Positions 35,601-45,033 of a DNA stretch of 64,000 nt are shown here, piece by piece. Origin of the DNA: Hymenobacter volaticus (GTDB lineage Bacteria > Bacteroidota > Bacteroidia > Cytophagales > Hymenobacteraceae); assembly GCF_022921055.1 (NCBI RefSeq), contig NZ_CP095061.1, forward strand, positions 3,449,501 to 3,513,500, written 5' to 3'. The translations under genes were made by a program, and so were the position numbers. The notes under the pieces were generated by a model. That model searched no databases. It saw only the letters and a program-made list of their open reading frames with translations, and was not told the origin of the DNA. The first letter of the stretch is position 1. Every line of letters begins with the position of its first letter.

Positions 35601-36812
35601 TTAATCGAACTTAATGGCCGCTACAGGCTTGATGCGCGAAATTAGATACGTCGGTATTAGGACGGCCAGCAGGGAGGTGGCAAAGGTGGCGACGTTGAGC
35701 AGCACCAAGATGGCGGGGTCCCAGAACACGGGCACCCGGTCCATATAGTAGTTCTCGGGGTCGAGCGGGATAAGGTGGGTGTAGTATTGCAGCGCGCAGA
35801 AACCCAAGCCCACTAGGTTGCCGACTATCATGCCGCGCACCGTCAGACTTAGCCCCCGAAAGAAAAACATGCTTCGTATTTGCTGGTCGGTAGCTCCCAC
35901 GGCCTTCAAAATGCCAATCATGTTGGTGCGCTCCAAAATCATGATGAAGATGGTAGCCACCATGTTGAACGTGGCAACGAAGATGATGAGCAGCAAGAAA
36001 ATCACCACGTTGCGGTTGAGCAATTGTAGCCAATCGAACAGCTGTGCATACTGCTCGGTAATCTTGTCGAGCTTGAGGTCGTAGCGTAGGTTCTCGTACA
36101 TGTCCTCGGCGACGGGGTCGAGCCGCTCGAAGTCTTTTAGCACCACTTCCACCCCACCCACCAATGAATCGGGCCAGGCATTCAACTCCCGAATCTGCCG
36201 CAAATCACCAATCACATACACCTCATCAAACTCATCGAGGCCGGTTTGGTAGATGCCACTCACGCGGAACGGACGGACGCGGGGCGGGTTTTGAATGAAA
36301 TAGAACAGTACCCGGTCGCCAACGTTGAGCCGCAGCTTGTCGGCCACTTTGCGCGAGAGCAGGATGTCGCTCGACGCCGAATCGGGGAAGCTGATGAAAG
36401 AGCCCGCCACCAGATTGTTGCGCATGGGGGAGCGGCTATTCACTTCTGAAATGCCTTTGAGCACCACCCCGAGCACTTCGTCCTTGGTTTTGATGATGGC
36501 CGTTTTGCGCGCGAAGGGCTGAATAGTGGCCACCTGCGGAAACCGGCGCAAATCTTTCACCAAGCCCGGACCACTGATGGGCTCAATCTCGATGGAGTTG
36601 TTGGTATCGTACTTGCTGACCGTTAGGTGCGCGCCGAACGAGAAGATTTTGCTTTGAATCTCGTTGCGAAACCCTTCGAGAATAGAAAACGACACAATCA
36701 TCACGGCCAGCCCAAGGGCAATGCTGATGATAGCTATCTTTGTCACCGACGAAGTAAAAGACCCCGAGTCGGCTCCGTCAATCTTGTGGGATATGTACCG
36801 CGAGATGTTCAC
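35601..36812 (-). CDS. FtsX-like ABC transporter permease (LolC/E or MacB type), 403 aa
   Basis: Inner-membrane permease with the MacB-type layout: cytosolic start, first membrane segment (KIAIISIALGLAVMIVSFSIL, about 25-46), a large periplasmic domain (about 50-265) and three C-terminal membrane segments (NVVIFLLLIIFVATFNMVATI; MIVGNLVGLGFCALQYY; AILVLLNVATFATSLLAVLIP). Motifs RTNMIGILKAVGATD and the closing SRIKPVAAIKFD are typical of LolC/LolE permeases that extract lipoproteins. No ATPase gene is adjacent; it probably pairs with one elsewhere. Starts 48 bases from the divergent NamZ gene. Confidence 0.85.
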   Translation of the reverse strand: MNISRYISHKIDGADSGSFTSSVTKIAIISIALGLAVMIVSFSILEGFRNEIQSKIFSFGAHLTVSKYDTNNSIEIEPISGPGLVKDLRRFPQVATIQPFARKTAIIKTKDEVLGVVLKGISEVNSRSPMRNNLVAGSFISFPDSASSDILLSRKVADKLRLNVGDRVLFYFIQNPPRVRPFRVSGIYQTGLDEFDEVYVIGDLRQIRELNAWPDSLVGGVEVVLKDFERLDPVAEDMYENLRYDLKLDKITEQYAQLFDWLQLLNRNVVIFLLLIIFVATFNMVATIFIMILERTNMIGILKAVGATDQQIRSMFFFRGLSLTVRGMIVGNLVGLGFCALQYYTHLIPLDPENYYMDRVPVFWDPAILVLLNVATFATSLLAVLIPTYLISRIKPVAAIKFD

Positions 36813-36860
36813 TGCCGTAAAGCTACGCGTCTACGGCCAGTTTCCTAGCTTCGTTTTGTG

Positions 36861-38093
36861 ATGCCTATATTCAACTTTGCCGTACTGCTTGGTGTCCCAC
36901 TGTTGCTTTCCGACTGCACCAACGCTCCCGCAACCACTTCCGCACCCGCCACCGTGGTCGTTGCCTCGGCTCCGCAGGTGATAACCGACACTCCGCCTGC
37001 GGCGCCTGCTTTGCGCGTGGGCGCCGAACAGTTTCAAGTGTACCTGCCGCAATTGAAAGGCAAGCGGGTCGGCTTGGTGGTCAACCAGACCGCCCGGGTC
37101 GGCAAGGCTTTTCTGGTGGACACATTGCTGGCACAGGGAGTTTCGGTGAAGGCAATCTTTGGCCCGGAGCACGGCTTCCGAGGCGAAGCCGCCGACGGGG
37201 CCACCATCAAGGATGGCAAAGACGCTCGGAGCGGCTTGCCCGTACGTTCGTTGTACGGCGCCACCAAAAAGCCAACTCCCGAAATGCTGGCTGATGTGGA
37301 CGTGCTGGTATTTGATATTCAGGACGTTGGCACACGCTTCTATACGTTCATCAGCACGATGCACTACGTGATGGAAGCCGCGGCCGAACAGAACAAGGAA
37401 GTAATGATTCTGGACCGGCCCAACCCCAACGGCTGGTACGTGGATGGCCCCGTGCTAGAGCCCGCGCACAAGTCGTTTGTGGGCATGCACCCCATTCCGG
37501 TGGTACACGGCCTGACCGTGGGTGAGCTTGCCAAGATGATTAATGGCGAGAAATGGCTGGCCGGCGGCAAGCAGTGCCGCCTGACGGTGGTGCCGGTAGC
37601 GGGCTACACCCATGCCACTCGCTACGCCCTGCCCATCGCGCCCTCGCCCAATCTGCCCAATCAGCATTCTATAATACTCTACCCCACCATCTGCTTGTTT
37701 GAGGGTACTGACGTGAGTGTAGGCCGCGGCACCACCACGCCGTTCGAGGTGATTGGGGCACCCACGCAGCCCGCTTCGCGCCCGTTCAGCTTCACTCCCA
37801 AGCCCAACGCCGGCTCGCCTACGCCGCCCCAAAACGGCAAAATCTGCTACGGCCTCGACCTCCGGTCAATTGGTGATGAAGTAGGGTTCACGCCGAAATA
37901 CCTGATTGATTTCTACCAGCAGAGCACGGCCAAAGACAAGTTTTTCGGCAAGTACTTCGAGCAACTCACGGGTACCCGCACCCTGCGCGAGCAAATTATT
38001 GCCGGCAAGTCGGAAGCAGAAATCCGAAAGTCGTGGGAGCCGGGCCTAACTCAGTACCAGGCGCTGCGAAAGAAGTATCTGCTGTACCCCTAA
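36861..38093 (+). CDS. Exo-beta-N-acetylmuramidase NamZ-type protein (DUF1343), 410 aa
   Basis: Domain signature at 50-130: GKRVGLVVNQTARVG, VKAIFGPEHGFRGEA, then SLYGATKKPTPEMLADVDVLVFDIQDVGTRFYTFIST, typical of DUF1343/NamZ, which removes MurNAc from muropeptide ends in cell-wall recycling. The N-terminus is a signal peptide (FNFAVLLGVPLLLSDC); a Cys near residue 20 could be a lipid anchor. ATG 36861 is preferred over the GTG at 36858. Substrate evidence comes from known family members. Confidence 0.85.
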   Translation: MPIFNFAVLLGVPLLLSDCTNAPATTSAPATVVVASAPQVITDTPPAAPALRVGAEQFQVYLPQLKGKRVGLVVNQTARVGKAFLVDTLLAQGVSVKAIFGPEHGFRGEAADGATIKDGKDARSGLPVRSLYGATKKPTPEMLADVDVLVFDIQDVGTRFYTFISTMHYVMEAAAEQNKEVMILDRPNPNGWYVDGPVLEPAHKSFVGMHPIPVVHGLTVGELAKMINGEKWLAGGKQCRLTVVPVAGYTHATRYALPIAPSPNLPNQHSIILYPTICLFEGTDVSVGRGTTTPFEVIGAPTQPASRPFSFTPKPNAGSPTPPQNGKICYGLDLRSIGDEVGFTPKYLIDFYQQSTAKDKFFGKYFEQLTGTRTLREQIIAGKSEAEIRKSWEPGLTQYQALRKKYLLYP

Positions 38094-38181
38094 GCTTAAA
38101 CTCTGAATGGTTGCATGAGGGCTGGCTGTTCAACGAAACTTTCAAACGACAGCCCCATCCAACTGGCTAGCCATACCATCT

Positions 38182-39129
38182 ATGCTCCGAATCATCTTCA
38201 TGGGCACTCCCGAATTTGCGGTGCCCACCCTCGAATCTTTGCTCACCTGGCCGGGCTGTGAGGTAGTGGCCGTTGTCACGGCGCCGGATAAACCAGCGGG
38301 GCGCGGACGGCAACTAGCGGAGTCAGCGGTGAAGCAAGCGGCGGAGCGGCACGGGTTGCCGGTGCTTCAACCTACCAATCTCAAGTCGCCAGAGTTTCAG
38401 GCCGAGTTGAAGAGCTACGCGGCCGACTTACAGGTGGTCGTGGCGTTTCGGATGCTGCCGGAGGCGGTTTGGAATATGCCGCCGCGGGGTTCCATCAATA
38501 TCCACGCCTCGTTGCTGCCGCAGTACCGCGGTGCGGCGCCTATCAACTGGGCCCTTATCCACGGTGAAACCGAAACTGGCGTAACGTCTTTTTTTCTGCG
38601 GCACGAAATTGATACCGGCGACCTTATCTTTCAGGATGTGGTGCCTATCACCCCCGACGATGATTTCGGGACGCTCTATGAAAAGCTGAAAACTACGGGC
38701 GCTGCCTTAACCTTGCGCACCGTACAAGCCATTGCCGCTGGCAGTGCGCCTAGCTTGCCGCAAGCTGAAAGCGATACGCTCCGGGCCGCACCCAAAATCC
38801 AGAAGGAAACAGGTCGCCTTGATTTCGCTCAGCCCGCCACGGCGCTAGCCAACTTGGTGCGCGGCCTCTCTCCTATTCCTACTGCCTTCACGCAGCTGCC
38901 CGACGGCCGGACCCTCAAGGTTTTCAAAGCCCAACCCTTCGACGACGAGGAAGCCAGCGGCCCCGATACTAGCGGCATCGGCCGCTGGTACACCGACGGC
39001 CGCACGTATTTGCGGGTTCAAACGGCCAATGGCTTACTCGATTTGCTGGATGTGCAACTCGAAGGCAAAAAGCGCATGCTCATAGCTGATTTCCTCCGCG
39101 GATTTAATATTGAATTGCTAAAGGGTTGA
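38182..39129 (+). CDS. fmt: Methionyl-tRNA formyltransferase
   Basis: Adds a formyl group from 10-formyl-tetrahydrofolate to initiator Met-tRNA. 315 residues, the usual length. The N-terminal Rossmann domain begins RIIFMGTPEFAVPTLESLL; the catalytic loop is SINIHASLLPQYRGAAPINWAL (Asn and His conserved) and HEIDTGDLIF (Asp); the C-terminal OB-like domain ends GKKRMLIADFL. Its neighbour folA makes tetrahydrofolate, so the pair links folate supply with translation start; the 108-base gap means they may not be one transcript. Confidence 0.95.
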   Translation: MLRIIFMGTPEFAVPTLESLLTWPGCEVVAVVTAPDKPAGRGRQLAESAVKQAAERHGLPVLQPTNLKSPEFQAELKSYAADLQVVVAFRMLPEAVWNMPPRGSINIHASLLPQYRGAAPINWALIHGETETGVTSFFLRHEIDTGDLIFQDVVPITPDDDFGTLYEKLKTTGAALTLRTVQAIAAGSAPSLPQAESDTLRAAPKIQKETGRLDFAQPATALANLVRGLSPIPTAFTQLPDGRTLKVFKAQPFDDEEASGPDTSGIGRWYTDGRTYLRVQTANGLLDLLDVQLEGKKRMLIADFLRGFNIELLKG

Positions 39130-39237
39130 TAAGCAAATGGCCGTTAGCTCCGTATGCAGTTGGTAGGTTACGCTGACTATTGTTTAGCCGCCAGGGAGCT
39201 GGTCAACCACCAACATTCATAGTTCAACCAACACGTA

Positions 39238-39723
39238 ATGCTTGCATTTGTAGTAGCCGCCGCTGAAAACGGAGTAATTGGGCGCGACAACCAACTCATT
39301 TGGCACTTGCCCGCCGACTTAAAGCACTTCAAGCAGCTCACGCAGGGCCATCCGGTCGTGATGGGCCGGCGTACCTACGAGAGCATTGGCCGGCCGCTGC
39401 CGAACCGCACCAACATCATTGTGACGCGGCAAGCCGACTGGCAGGCCGACGGCTGCGAAACAGCACAGTCCGTGCCCGAAGCGTTAGAGCTTGCCAGCCA
39501 ACTCGACGAAGAGGTGTTCGTTATTGGGGGTGCGGAAATCTACCGTCAGGCTTTACCCGCCGCCGACACCATTTATATGACGGAGGTACATCACAACTTC
39601 GAAGGTGATGTCACTTTCCCTGAACTAGACCACGCTGTGTGGCGTGAGGAAACCCGCGAACGACACGAAGCCGACGACAAGCATGCCTACCCGTTTACCT
39701 TCGTTACACTCCGGCGTCGATAG
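39238..39723 (+). CDS. folA: Dihydrofolate reductase
   Basis: Reduces dihydrofolate to tetrahydrofolate with NADPH. 161 residues, normal size. Visible family motifs: MLAFVVAAAENGVIGRDNQLIWHLPADLKHFK (substrate and Met20 loop, with Asp27-type Asp in LPADLKHF), VMGRRTYESIGRPLPNR (cofactor), VFVIGGAEIYRQALP (GGAEIY, cofactor). Ends before a clear terminator. Confidence 0.95.
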   Translation: MLAFVVAAAENGVIGRDNQLIWHLPADLKHFKQLTQGHPVVMGRRTYESIGRPLPNRTNIIVTRQADWQADGCETAQSVPEALELASQLDEEVFVIGGAEIYRQALPAADTIYMTEVHHNFEGDVTFPELDHAVWREETRERHEADDKHAYPFTFVTLRRR

Positions 39724-39742
39724 ATAAGCTTACTAAAAAGTG

Positions 39743-39776
39743 ATAAGCCCATGCTGCTCGCGCAGCATGGGCTTAT
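39743..39776. terminator. Bidirectional hairpin terminator
   Basis: Perfect 15-bp stem (ATAAGCCCATGCTGC / GCAGCATGGGCTTAT) with a four-base loop, T-rich on the right, between convergent folA and the sortase gene. Confidence 0.8.
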
Positions 39777-39810
39777 TTATTGAATGGCTCTTTGTTAGAT
39801 CCCGCCGTTA

Positions 39811-42800
39811 TTAGCGTAGAATCACCAGTTTCCCCCAGTCCTTCTTGAAGGCTTTGTCGCCACCAGTAGGGCGGCGGCTGAACTTGTCCTGTGGCTCATC
39901 CAGGATAACGCGGTAGAGGTAGGTACCATTGGCCAGCTTGTCGCCGTATTCGTCGGTGCCATCCCAGGCATACTGCGAGATGTTGTTACCGATGCGCAGA
40001 GGTCCTAGCTCGGCCATCATGATTTCCCTTACTACCCTACCCGTTAGTGTCAGCACCTGAATTTTCATGTCGCGCGGCGTCTCCTTACCAGTTAGTGTGA
40101 ACACAAACTTGGTTTTGCTGGTAACGGGGTTCGGATATGGGTAGATATTGCTAATGGTAGACTCGTTGATTACCTCGAAGGTGATACGGTACGGCTCGAG
40201 AGCCGCCGGTTTACCAGTAGCGTCGCGGCCTTGTACTTCCAGGGTGTAAATACCATTTTCGAGGGGAGCGTTTTGTCCCATTCGCAACTCAAGTTGGGCT
40301 GTTCCTTTCGTTGAGTCCGAGCTGAACCGGACGTTGTTGCCTGTTAAGTCAACTTGGACGGTAGTTTGATTAGGCGACGTCAACAACACATCGAAGTTTC
40401 TCGCATCCTTAATCTTGCGTAGTCGGTCATCGTCGCGCAGCTGCACCGTAACGGTTGGCGAAGGCGACACAATATCTCCGTTGAGAATATGTATTCCGTC
40501 GAAGGCCACATCGAGCGTAGGAGGTACGTTCCCGTCGTCTATGCGGAAAGGGTCTAGCACCAGCTCATTATTGAAGGCATACAGCTCCGGTAAGGCCCGC
40601 GGGCTTGGATTGACCACCACATTGCCGCGGAGCGTCCCGGTCAGGCCTACCACATTCACTTTTGCGTCAAAGCTTACTTGGCTGTCAGCGCGCAAAACAC
40701 CACCGGGCACATCTATCAAGGCCTCTTTTACGCCAGTACCATCGTTGCGCAACAGAATTCTAGCTTTCATTGGGCCGCTGAAGTCAATTGACGACACGTT
40801 CTGGAATACCACCGGCACCGTAATAAAACCTGTTTCAGTTGCTTGCTTGGCTAGATTGGCTGGGTCGTATACCGAGGCGGGCGTAGCCAAGTCGCGGCGC
40901 ACGATGCCTTCCGGTACTCCCTGATAGGTTACCAGCCATTGCTCTAGCTGCGGTGCCGTGCGGTTTAGGGTATCCCGCAGCTCCAGCACCAACTGCAAAT
41001 ATGGATACTGTTGGGCCGAGATATTAGCCAGCGCAAGACTTCGGCTCGTAACGTTGGCATCGAGCACCCGTTCGGTGTTAGTAGTGTCAATGCCAATCAG
41101 CTTCAGCGTGTAGCTGTCGGAGGCGTCAGGCGTACGCACGGTATGGAACAGGTTCAGCCACTGCCGCGCAGGTCCTATCTGCGTTGACGTGATTCTGCCG
41201 CTGCTCGCTCTGGTTAGGAGCGTGTCGTTGAGAATCAGTACTTGGTTGATGGATGGCGTGGAGCTAGCAGGGTCAGCCGTTGCTTCGCGTACTACCCTCG
41301 GATTAGGCCCTTTCTGCACCAGCAAGGCGTATGGCTCACCGTCCTGCAACTGGTTGATGCGTTGCGCGCCCAAAGAAGAAAATGCAGCCTTCAACGAAGT
41401 GGGGAACGTAGAGAAGTTCACCTTGTTCATTGAAATCAGCGCCACGTAGTCGCCGGGCTGCACGTTGGTAAGCAAAGCTTGCAGTTGGGCCTGCCGGGCC
41501 GGGGTGTTGATATTGTCGGTAGCACTGCTAGCGAAATGGTAGAAACGTAAGTTGGCTTGACCGCAGGAGTCGTAGCTACCTGCTACGTTGCGTACCGGAC
41601 GCAGCGTACGGCCACTAAATACAGCTACCATCATATTGGGCTGCGCCGTAGCACAGTTTGCTACATAAGGCGATGTGGAAGTGCTAATGCCGTCGGATAC
41701 TTGGTTGAAGGTTGGTGCTCCAGTGCCGCCCCCGCGGGTGGTCAACACAATCGGCTCCTGCACATCATCGAAATCCCAGCGTCCTGATGGCGCGCCTACC
41801 GTCATGCCAACTAACTGGTCGCGCTTGAATTGTCCGTGGTGGCTCTGCGACCAGCCACCGGCACTACCCGGAATGACACGGAATGAACTAGTAGCCCAGT
41901 CCGGGCTTTCGTCTCCGGTGGGCGTCTGAAAGCGCAACCGCCAGTACCACACCACACTATCGCGCCCGGCTGTTGTAGGCAGCGTCGGCCGCCAGTCAGG
42001 CACCAAGGAGGTTGTGACAGTGCGGGTTTGCTTGCGGGGGCTATTAAAGGTTGGAACCGTATCTAGTTCCATTTCATAGGTTCGCGAGGCGCCTTTGGGG
42101 TCGTTGGTCTGCCCCACTAAACGAAGGTTGGTTGCTGGCACAATCGCAAACTCTGGGGGCCAAATGGTTCTTACACCGCCTTGCAGGAAGTTGAAAGTAA
42201 TCTGGCCGCTATTGTTTGTTTCACTTATTTCCGCAACCCGGTTATTGTAATCGAGGGCTACATCAAAGCGGTTGTCGCCGAATACGTTGCCGGTATTATC
42301 TAATACAAACGTGTAGGTGGTATCATGCCATGCTTGGCGTACCGTGCGGGTAATAATATCCGGAGGGCGTGTACCCGTACTAGTTGCCGAATACGTTCGC
42401 GTGATCCGGATTTCCAACGCATCGTAGGTGATTTTGCCTGGATTACTGACGCGGACCAACAGCTTGAAATTGGGAGAAGAAGCCTGTACCGCCCCGGAAC
42501 CAGTAGATTGAATCTGTAGGTCGTTATTGCTGGTAACAAAGTCGGGCCGCTCAGGCGAGAAAAAGCGCAATGCAGGGTCGCCAAGCCACGTATTGATCAG
42601 GGCTTGCGCAATAGTAGAAGGAGCGCCGCCCGTTGTGATTAGCATCCGCCGGGCAGCTTCGGCCTGCAACACGGGTATCGGCTTACCGTACCAAGCAGGC
42701 TCATTGAAGGCTACTTTATAAAACTCTGTAGTAAAAGCATCTAGATCATAAGCGAAACTTTCGTCGGAGGCCGCCATGAAGCCTACTGCACCTTTGTTCT

Positions 42801-44949
42801 CCGCAAAAATCCAGTTTTCGGAAACAGTCTTGACGTTGGTATTCCGGTCTACTGCATTGGCTGCACAACCATTCAGTAAAAATACCGGGTACTTTCCCGG
42901 ATTGTTGTACCCTTTGCCCGGCTCAGTGGGGTCACCAAAGTTGAGGTCGAAGTCTGACGTTGATCCGTGCCCAAAATACGTAACCAGTGACACGCCCGCA
43001 TTAACCTCGGGCGCTAGTGTGATGTTCACTGGGAAGTTGGTGCCTCCAGACAAGCGGCGGCGGTAGGTATTCACTACTTGCCCACCGAATAGTGGCTTCT
43101 CAGCTAGCTGTTTGTATTTGTCGATGTAGTTCTCAAACAAAGAGTACTCGCCTGCATCCGTACCACCTCCCATGTGCACAATATGCTTGCGCCAAGGCAC
43201 CGCGCCTAGTGCTTCATGCTCTTTAAGCTTGTTTAGATACCGAATGATTTCCTGAGGCTGCGTGGCAGACAAGCGCCCGGTAGGCATTCGGGCAACGTAC
43301 TGGTCGTTTTCCCAATCGGCCGAAAGAAAATTATCGGAGCCACTACGGGTAGTGGAAGGCACCAAGTCGATAGCGGGGGCCAACTGGCTTCGGCTATACT
43401 CCCCAACTATCAACCCTTTGCCTAACAAGAGTAGATAGTTGGTTTGGTTGGCCGGCGAGTTAGCTAGCTCCCAGCGCACGTAGTTGCGCATAGCCATCAC
43501 CGATTTCTCGCCATAGTGAAACTGGTTGTAGAGTTGCTCGGAAGTCACCACTACCGTATCGTAACGGCCGCCAGTTGCTGAGTGACGGTATTCGGCGTAG
43601 GCGCGCACCGGATTGGCGATGTTGCCTACTGGCCGCATCAGCGCGGTATGGCTGATGATCAGGAAGTTGGAACTAGCCGCATTCAGGGTTCGGAAACGTA
43701 CGCGCACGGCGGGCCGTGGCACGGCAGTCTGTGCTTCGTCGGCGAGCAGTAGGCGGCGCGTTTGGCTGGTGGTAGCACTCGGGAAGGTGTAGCCCCGCTG
43801 CTGACCAGCCAATGCTACACCTTCCACCCGCTGCAAGTTGTTGATATCGGTTAGGTCGAAGCCGCGTACCGTCGAGGGCAAGCTGTCTACGGTGTAATAA
43901 GCCGGGCCTGCTAGCGTGGAATCGTTGAGGAAGGCCATCTGCTTGAGCCCGGAGCGCCACCGACTTGCTTGTGGGTAGGTATAGCGAACAAAGCCCACCC
44001 GGAAGCCATATTGCTGCGTTGCGGGGGGAGTATTGGTACCTCGCGCATAGGTCCAAATTACTCCCGCCGAGTTGATATCGGAAGGTTGCAAGGCATACCG
44101 AAACAAGCGCTTTTCATAGCCATTAAACGAAATCGAACCTACCACCCGTTCGGTGTTGGTGGCTGGTTGCCGAACCGTTACCTGCACGGTGTGTGGTCCA
44201 CTCCAAGCACCTACAAACAGGAGTTCAACTTGGGGCAAGGTACCGGCTGTGCGCGCCACCGCCCAAGCCGAGTCGGAAACCATGTTGGCGGTTACGGCTC
44301 CCCTATTGCCACCAAACCGGACCGACAAGAAACCCTCGCCGGCTTCACCCCAAGGCTGGTACACGTTCACAAATGGCTCGTCGTTCACATAGGCAAACTG
44401 CCCTTGCACCGGGTTACCGTTGAACAATACTTGCCGCTGAGCTAGGCGGGTGGGATGCGGCGTGGCGCTAGGCGTAGTAGCTACCTGCGTCATCCGTTTG
44501 CCGTTGGTCGTGGCCGACCATGTAAGGAAGTACGCGGCGGTATCGGTGTAGAGACTATAAAGGTCGTGGGGTTGGGCGGCCGCACCACCTTTATAGAAGG
44601 CGCGGTCGAGCTTACCATCGTTGCGCTGGCCGTAGAACTCGAAGAACGTGGTGGCATCCAGGGTGCTTTGGTTACCACCGGCGTAAATAGCTACCTCCTG
44701 GCCCCGCCGCCACAGCTGAATCCGCTGGGGGTTCACGCCGGTAATGCCTGCCTGGGCTAGATATTGCTGGTCGAGGCGATAAAGGCCGTCTTTGGTTACT
44801 TTGATTTTGTAGTACTGCTGGCTTGGCACTATCCATTCGTTGCCAAACAGACTCGCATTTTGAGCCACTGCCGAGTTTGCTGCCAGCAGCCACGTTAGTA
44901 GCAAACCACACAAACCTAGAAGTTGCTTGCAATAGTATCGTTTCATCAT
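39811..44949 (-). CDS. porU2: PorU-like T9SS C-terminal signal peptidase/sortase (C25 family), 1712 aa
   Basis: Large exported cysteine protease that removes C-terminal sorting domains from T9SS cargo at the outer membrane. Signal peptide at 1-30 (LLGLCGLLLTWLLAANSAVAQ); N-terminal domain with YYKIKVTKDGLYRLD (46-60); C25 gingipain fold from about 428 (FLIISHTALMRP), with YFGHGSTSDF (His661) and FLLNGCAANAV (Cys695) as the catalytic dyad. The second half holds Ig-like domains and ends with a FlgD-like segment (YPYPNPVTSKTKFVF, WDGTDEYGDKLANGTYLYRVIL). At 1712 residues it is longer than the classical PorU (about 1150), so I favour the PorU2 type. It lies 84 bases after the PorV-like gene on the same strand; the two probably share a transcript. 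Confidence 0.85.
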   Translation of the reverse strand: MMKRYYCKQLLGLCGLLLTWLLAANSAVAQNASLFGNEWIVPSQQYYKIKVTKDGLYRLDQQYLAQAGITGVNPQRIQLWRRGQEVAIYAGGNQSTLDATTFFEFYGQRNDGKLDRAFYKGGAAAQPHDLYSLYTDTAAYFLTWSATTNGKRMTQVATTPSATPHPTRLAQRQVLFNGNPVQGQFAYVNDEPFVNVYQPWGEAGEGFLSVRFGGNRGAVTANMVSDSAWAVARTAGTLPQVELLFVGAWSGPHTVQVTVRQPATNTERVVGSISFNGYEKRLFRYALQPSDINSAGVIWTYARGTNTPPATQQYGFRVGFVRYTYPQASRWRSGLKQMAFLNDSTLAGPAYYTVDSLPSTVRGFDLTDINNLQRVEGVALAGQQRGYTFPSATTSQTRRLLLADEAQTAVPRPAVRVRFRTLNAASSNFLIISHTALMRPVGNIANPVRAYAEYRHSATGGRYDTVVVTSEQLYNQFHYGEKSVMAMRNYVRWELANSPANQTNYLLLLGKGLIVGEYSRSQLAPAIDLVPSTTRSGSDNFLSADWENDQYVARMPTGRLSATQPQEIIRYLNKLKEHEALGAVPWRKHIVHMGGGTDAGEYSLFENYIDKYKQLAEKPLFGGQVVNTYRRRLSGGTNFPVNITLAPEVNAGVSLVTYFGHGSTSDFDLNFGDPTEPGKGYNNPGKYPVFLLNGCAANAVDRNTNVKTVSENWIFAENKGAVGFMAASDESFAYDLDAFTTEFYKVAFNEPAWYGKPIPVLQAEAARRMLITTGGAPSTIAQALINTWLGDPALRFFSPERPDFVTSNNDLQIQSTGSGAVQASSPNFKLLVRVSNPGKITYDALEIRITRTYSATSTGTRPPDIITRTVRQAWHDTTYTFVLDNTGNVFGDNRFDVALDYNNRVAEISETNNSGQITFNFLQGGVRTIWPPEFAIVPATNLRLVGQTNDPKGASRTYEMELDTVPTFNSPRKQTRTVTTSLVPDWRPTLPTTAGRDSVVWYWRLRFQTPTGDESPDWATSSFRVIPGSAGGWSQSHHGQFKRDQLVGMTVGAPSGRWDFDDVQEPIVLTTRGGGTGAPTFNQVSDGISTSTSPYVANCATAQPNMMVAVFSGRTLRPVRNVAGSYDSCGQANLRFYHFASSATDNINTPARQAQLQALLTNVQPGDYVALISMNKVNFSTFPTSLKAAFSSLGAQRINQLQDGEPYALLVQKGPNPRVVREATADPASSTPSINQVLILNDTLLTRASSGRITSTQIGPARQWLNLFHTVRTPDASDSYTLKLIGIDTTNTERVLDANVTSRSLALANISAQQYPYLQLVLELRDTLNRTAPQLEQWLVTYQGVPEGIVRRDLATPASVYDPANLAKQATETGFITVPVVFQNVSSIDFSGPMKARILLRNDGTGVKEALIDVPGGVLRADSQVSFDAKVNVVGLTGTLRGNVVVNPSPRALPELYAFNNELVLDPFRIDDGNVPPTLDVAFDGIHILNGDIVSPSPTVTVQLRDDDRLRKIKDARNFDVLLTSPNQTTVQVDLTGNNVRFSSDSTKGTAQLELRMGQNAPLENGIYTLEVQGRDATGKPAALEPYRITFEVINESTISNIYPYPNPVTSKTKFVFTLTGKETPRDMKIQVLTLTGRVVREIMMAELGPLRIGNNISQYAWDGTDEYGDKLANGTYLYRVILDEPQDKFSRRPTGGDKAFKKDWGKLVILR

Positions 44950-45033
44950 AGAGTAAACTGGGTAATAGCGTAGCTACTAGACTGGATAATCACTGAGAGA
45001 TTTACAGGTACTTCCCCACCAACCGCACATCAT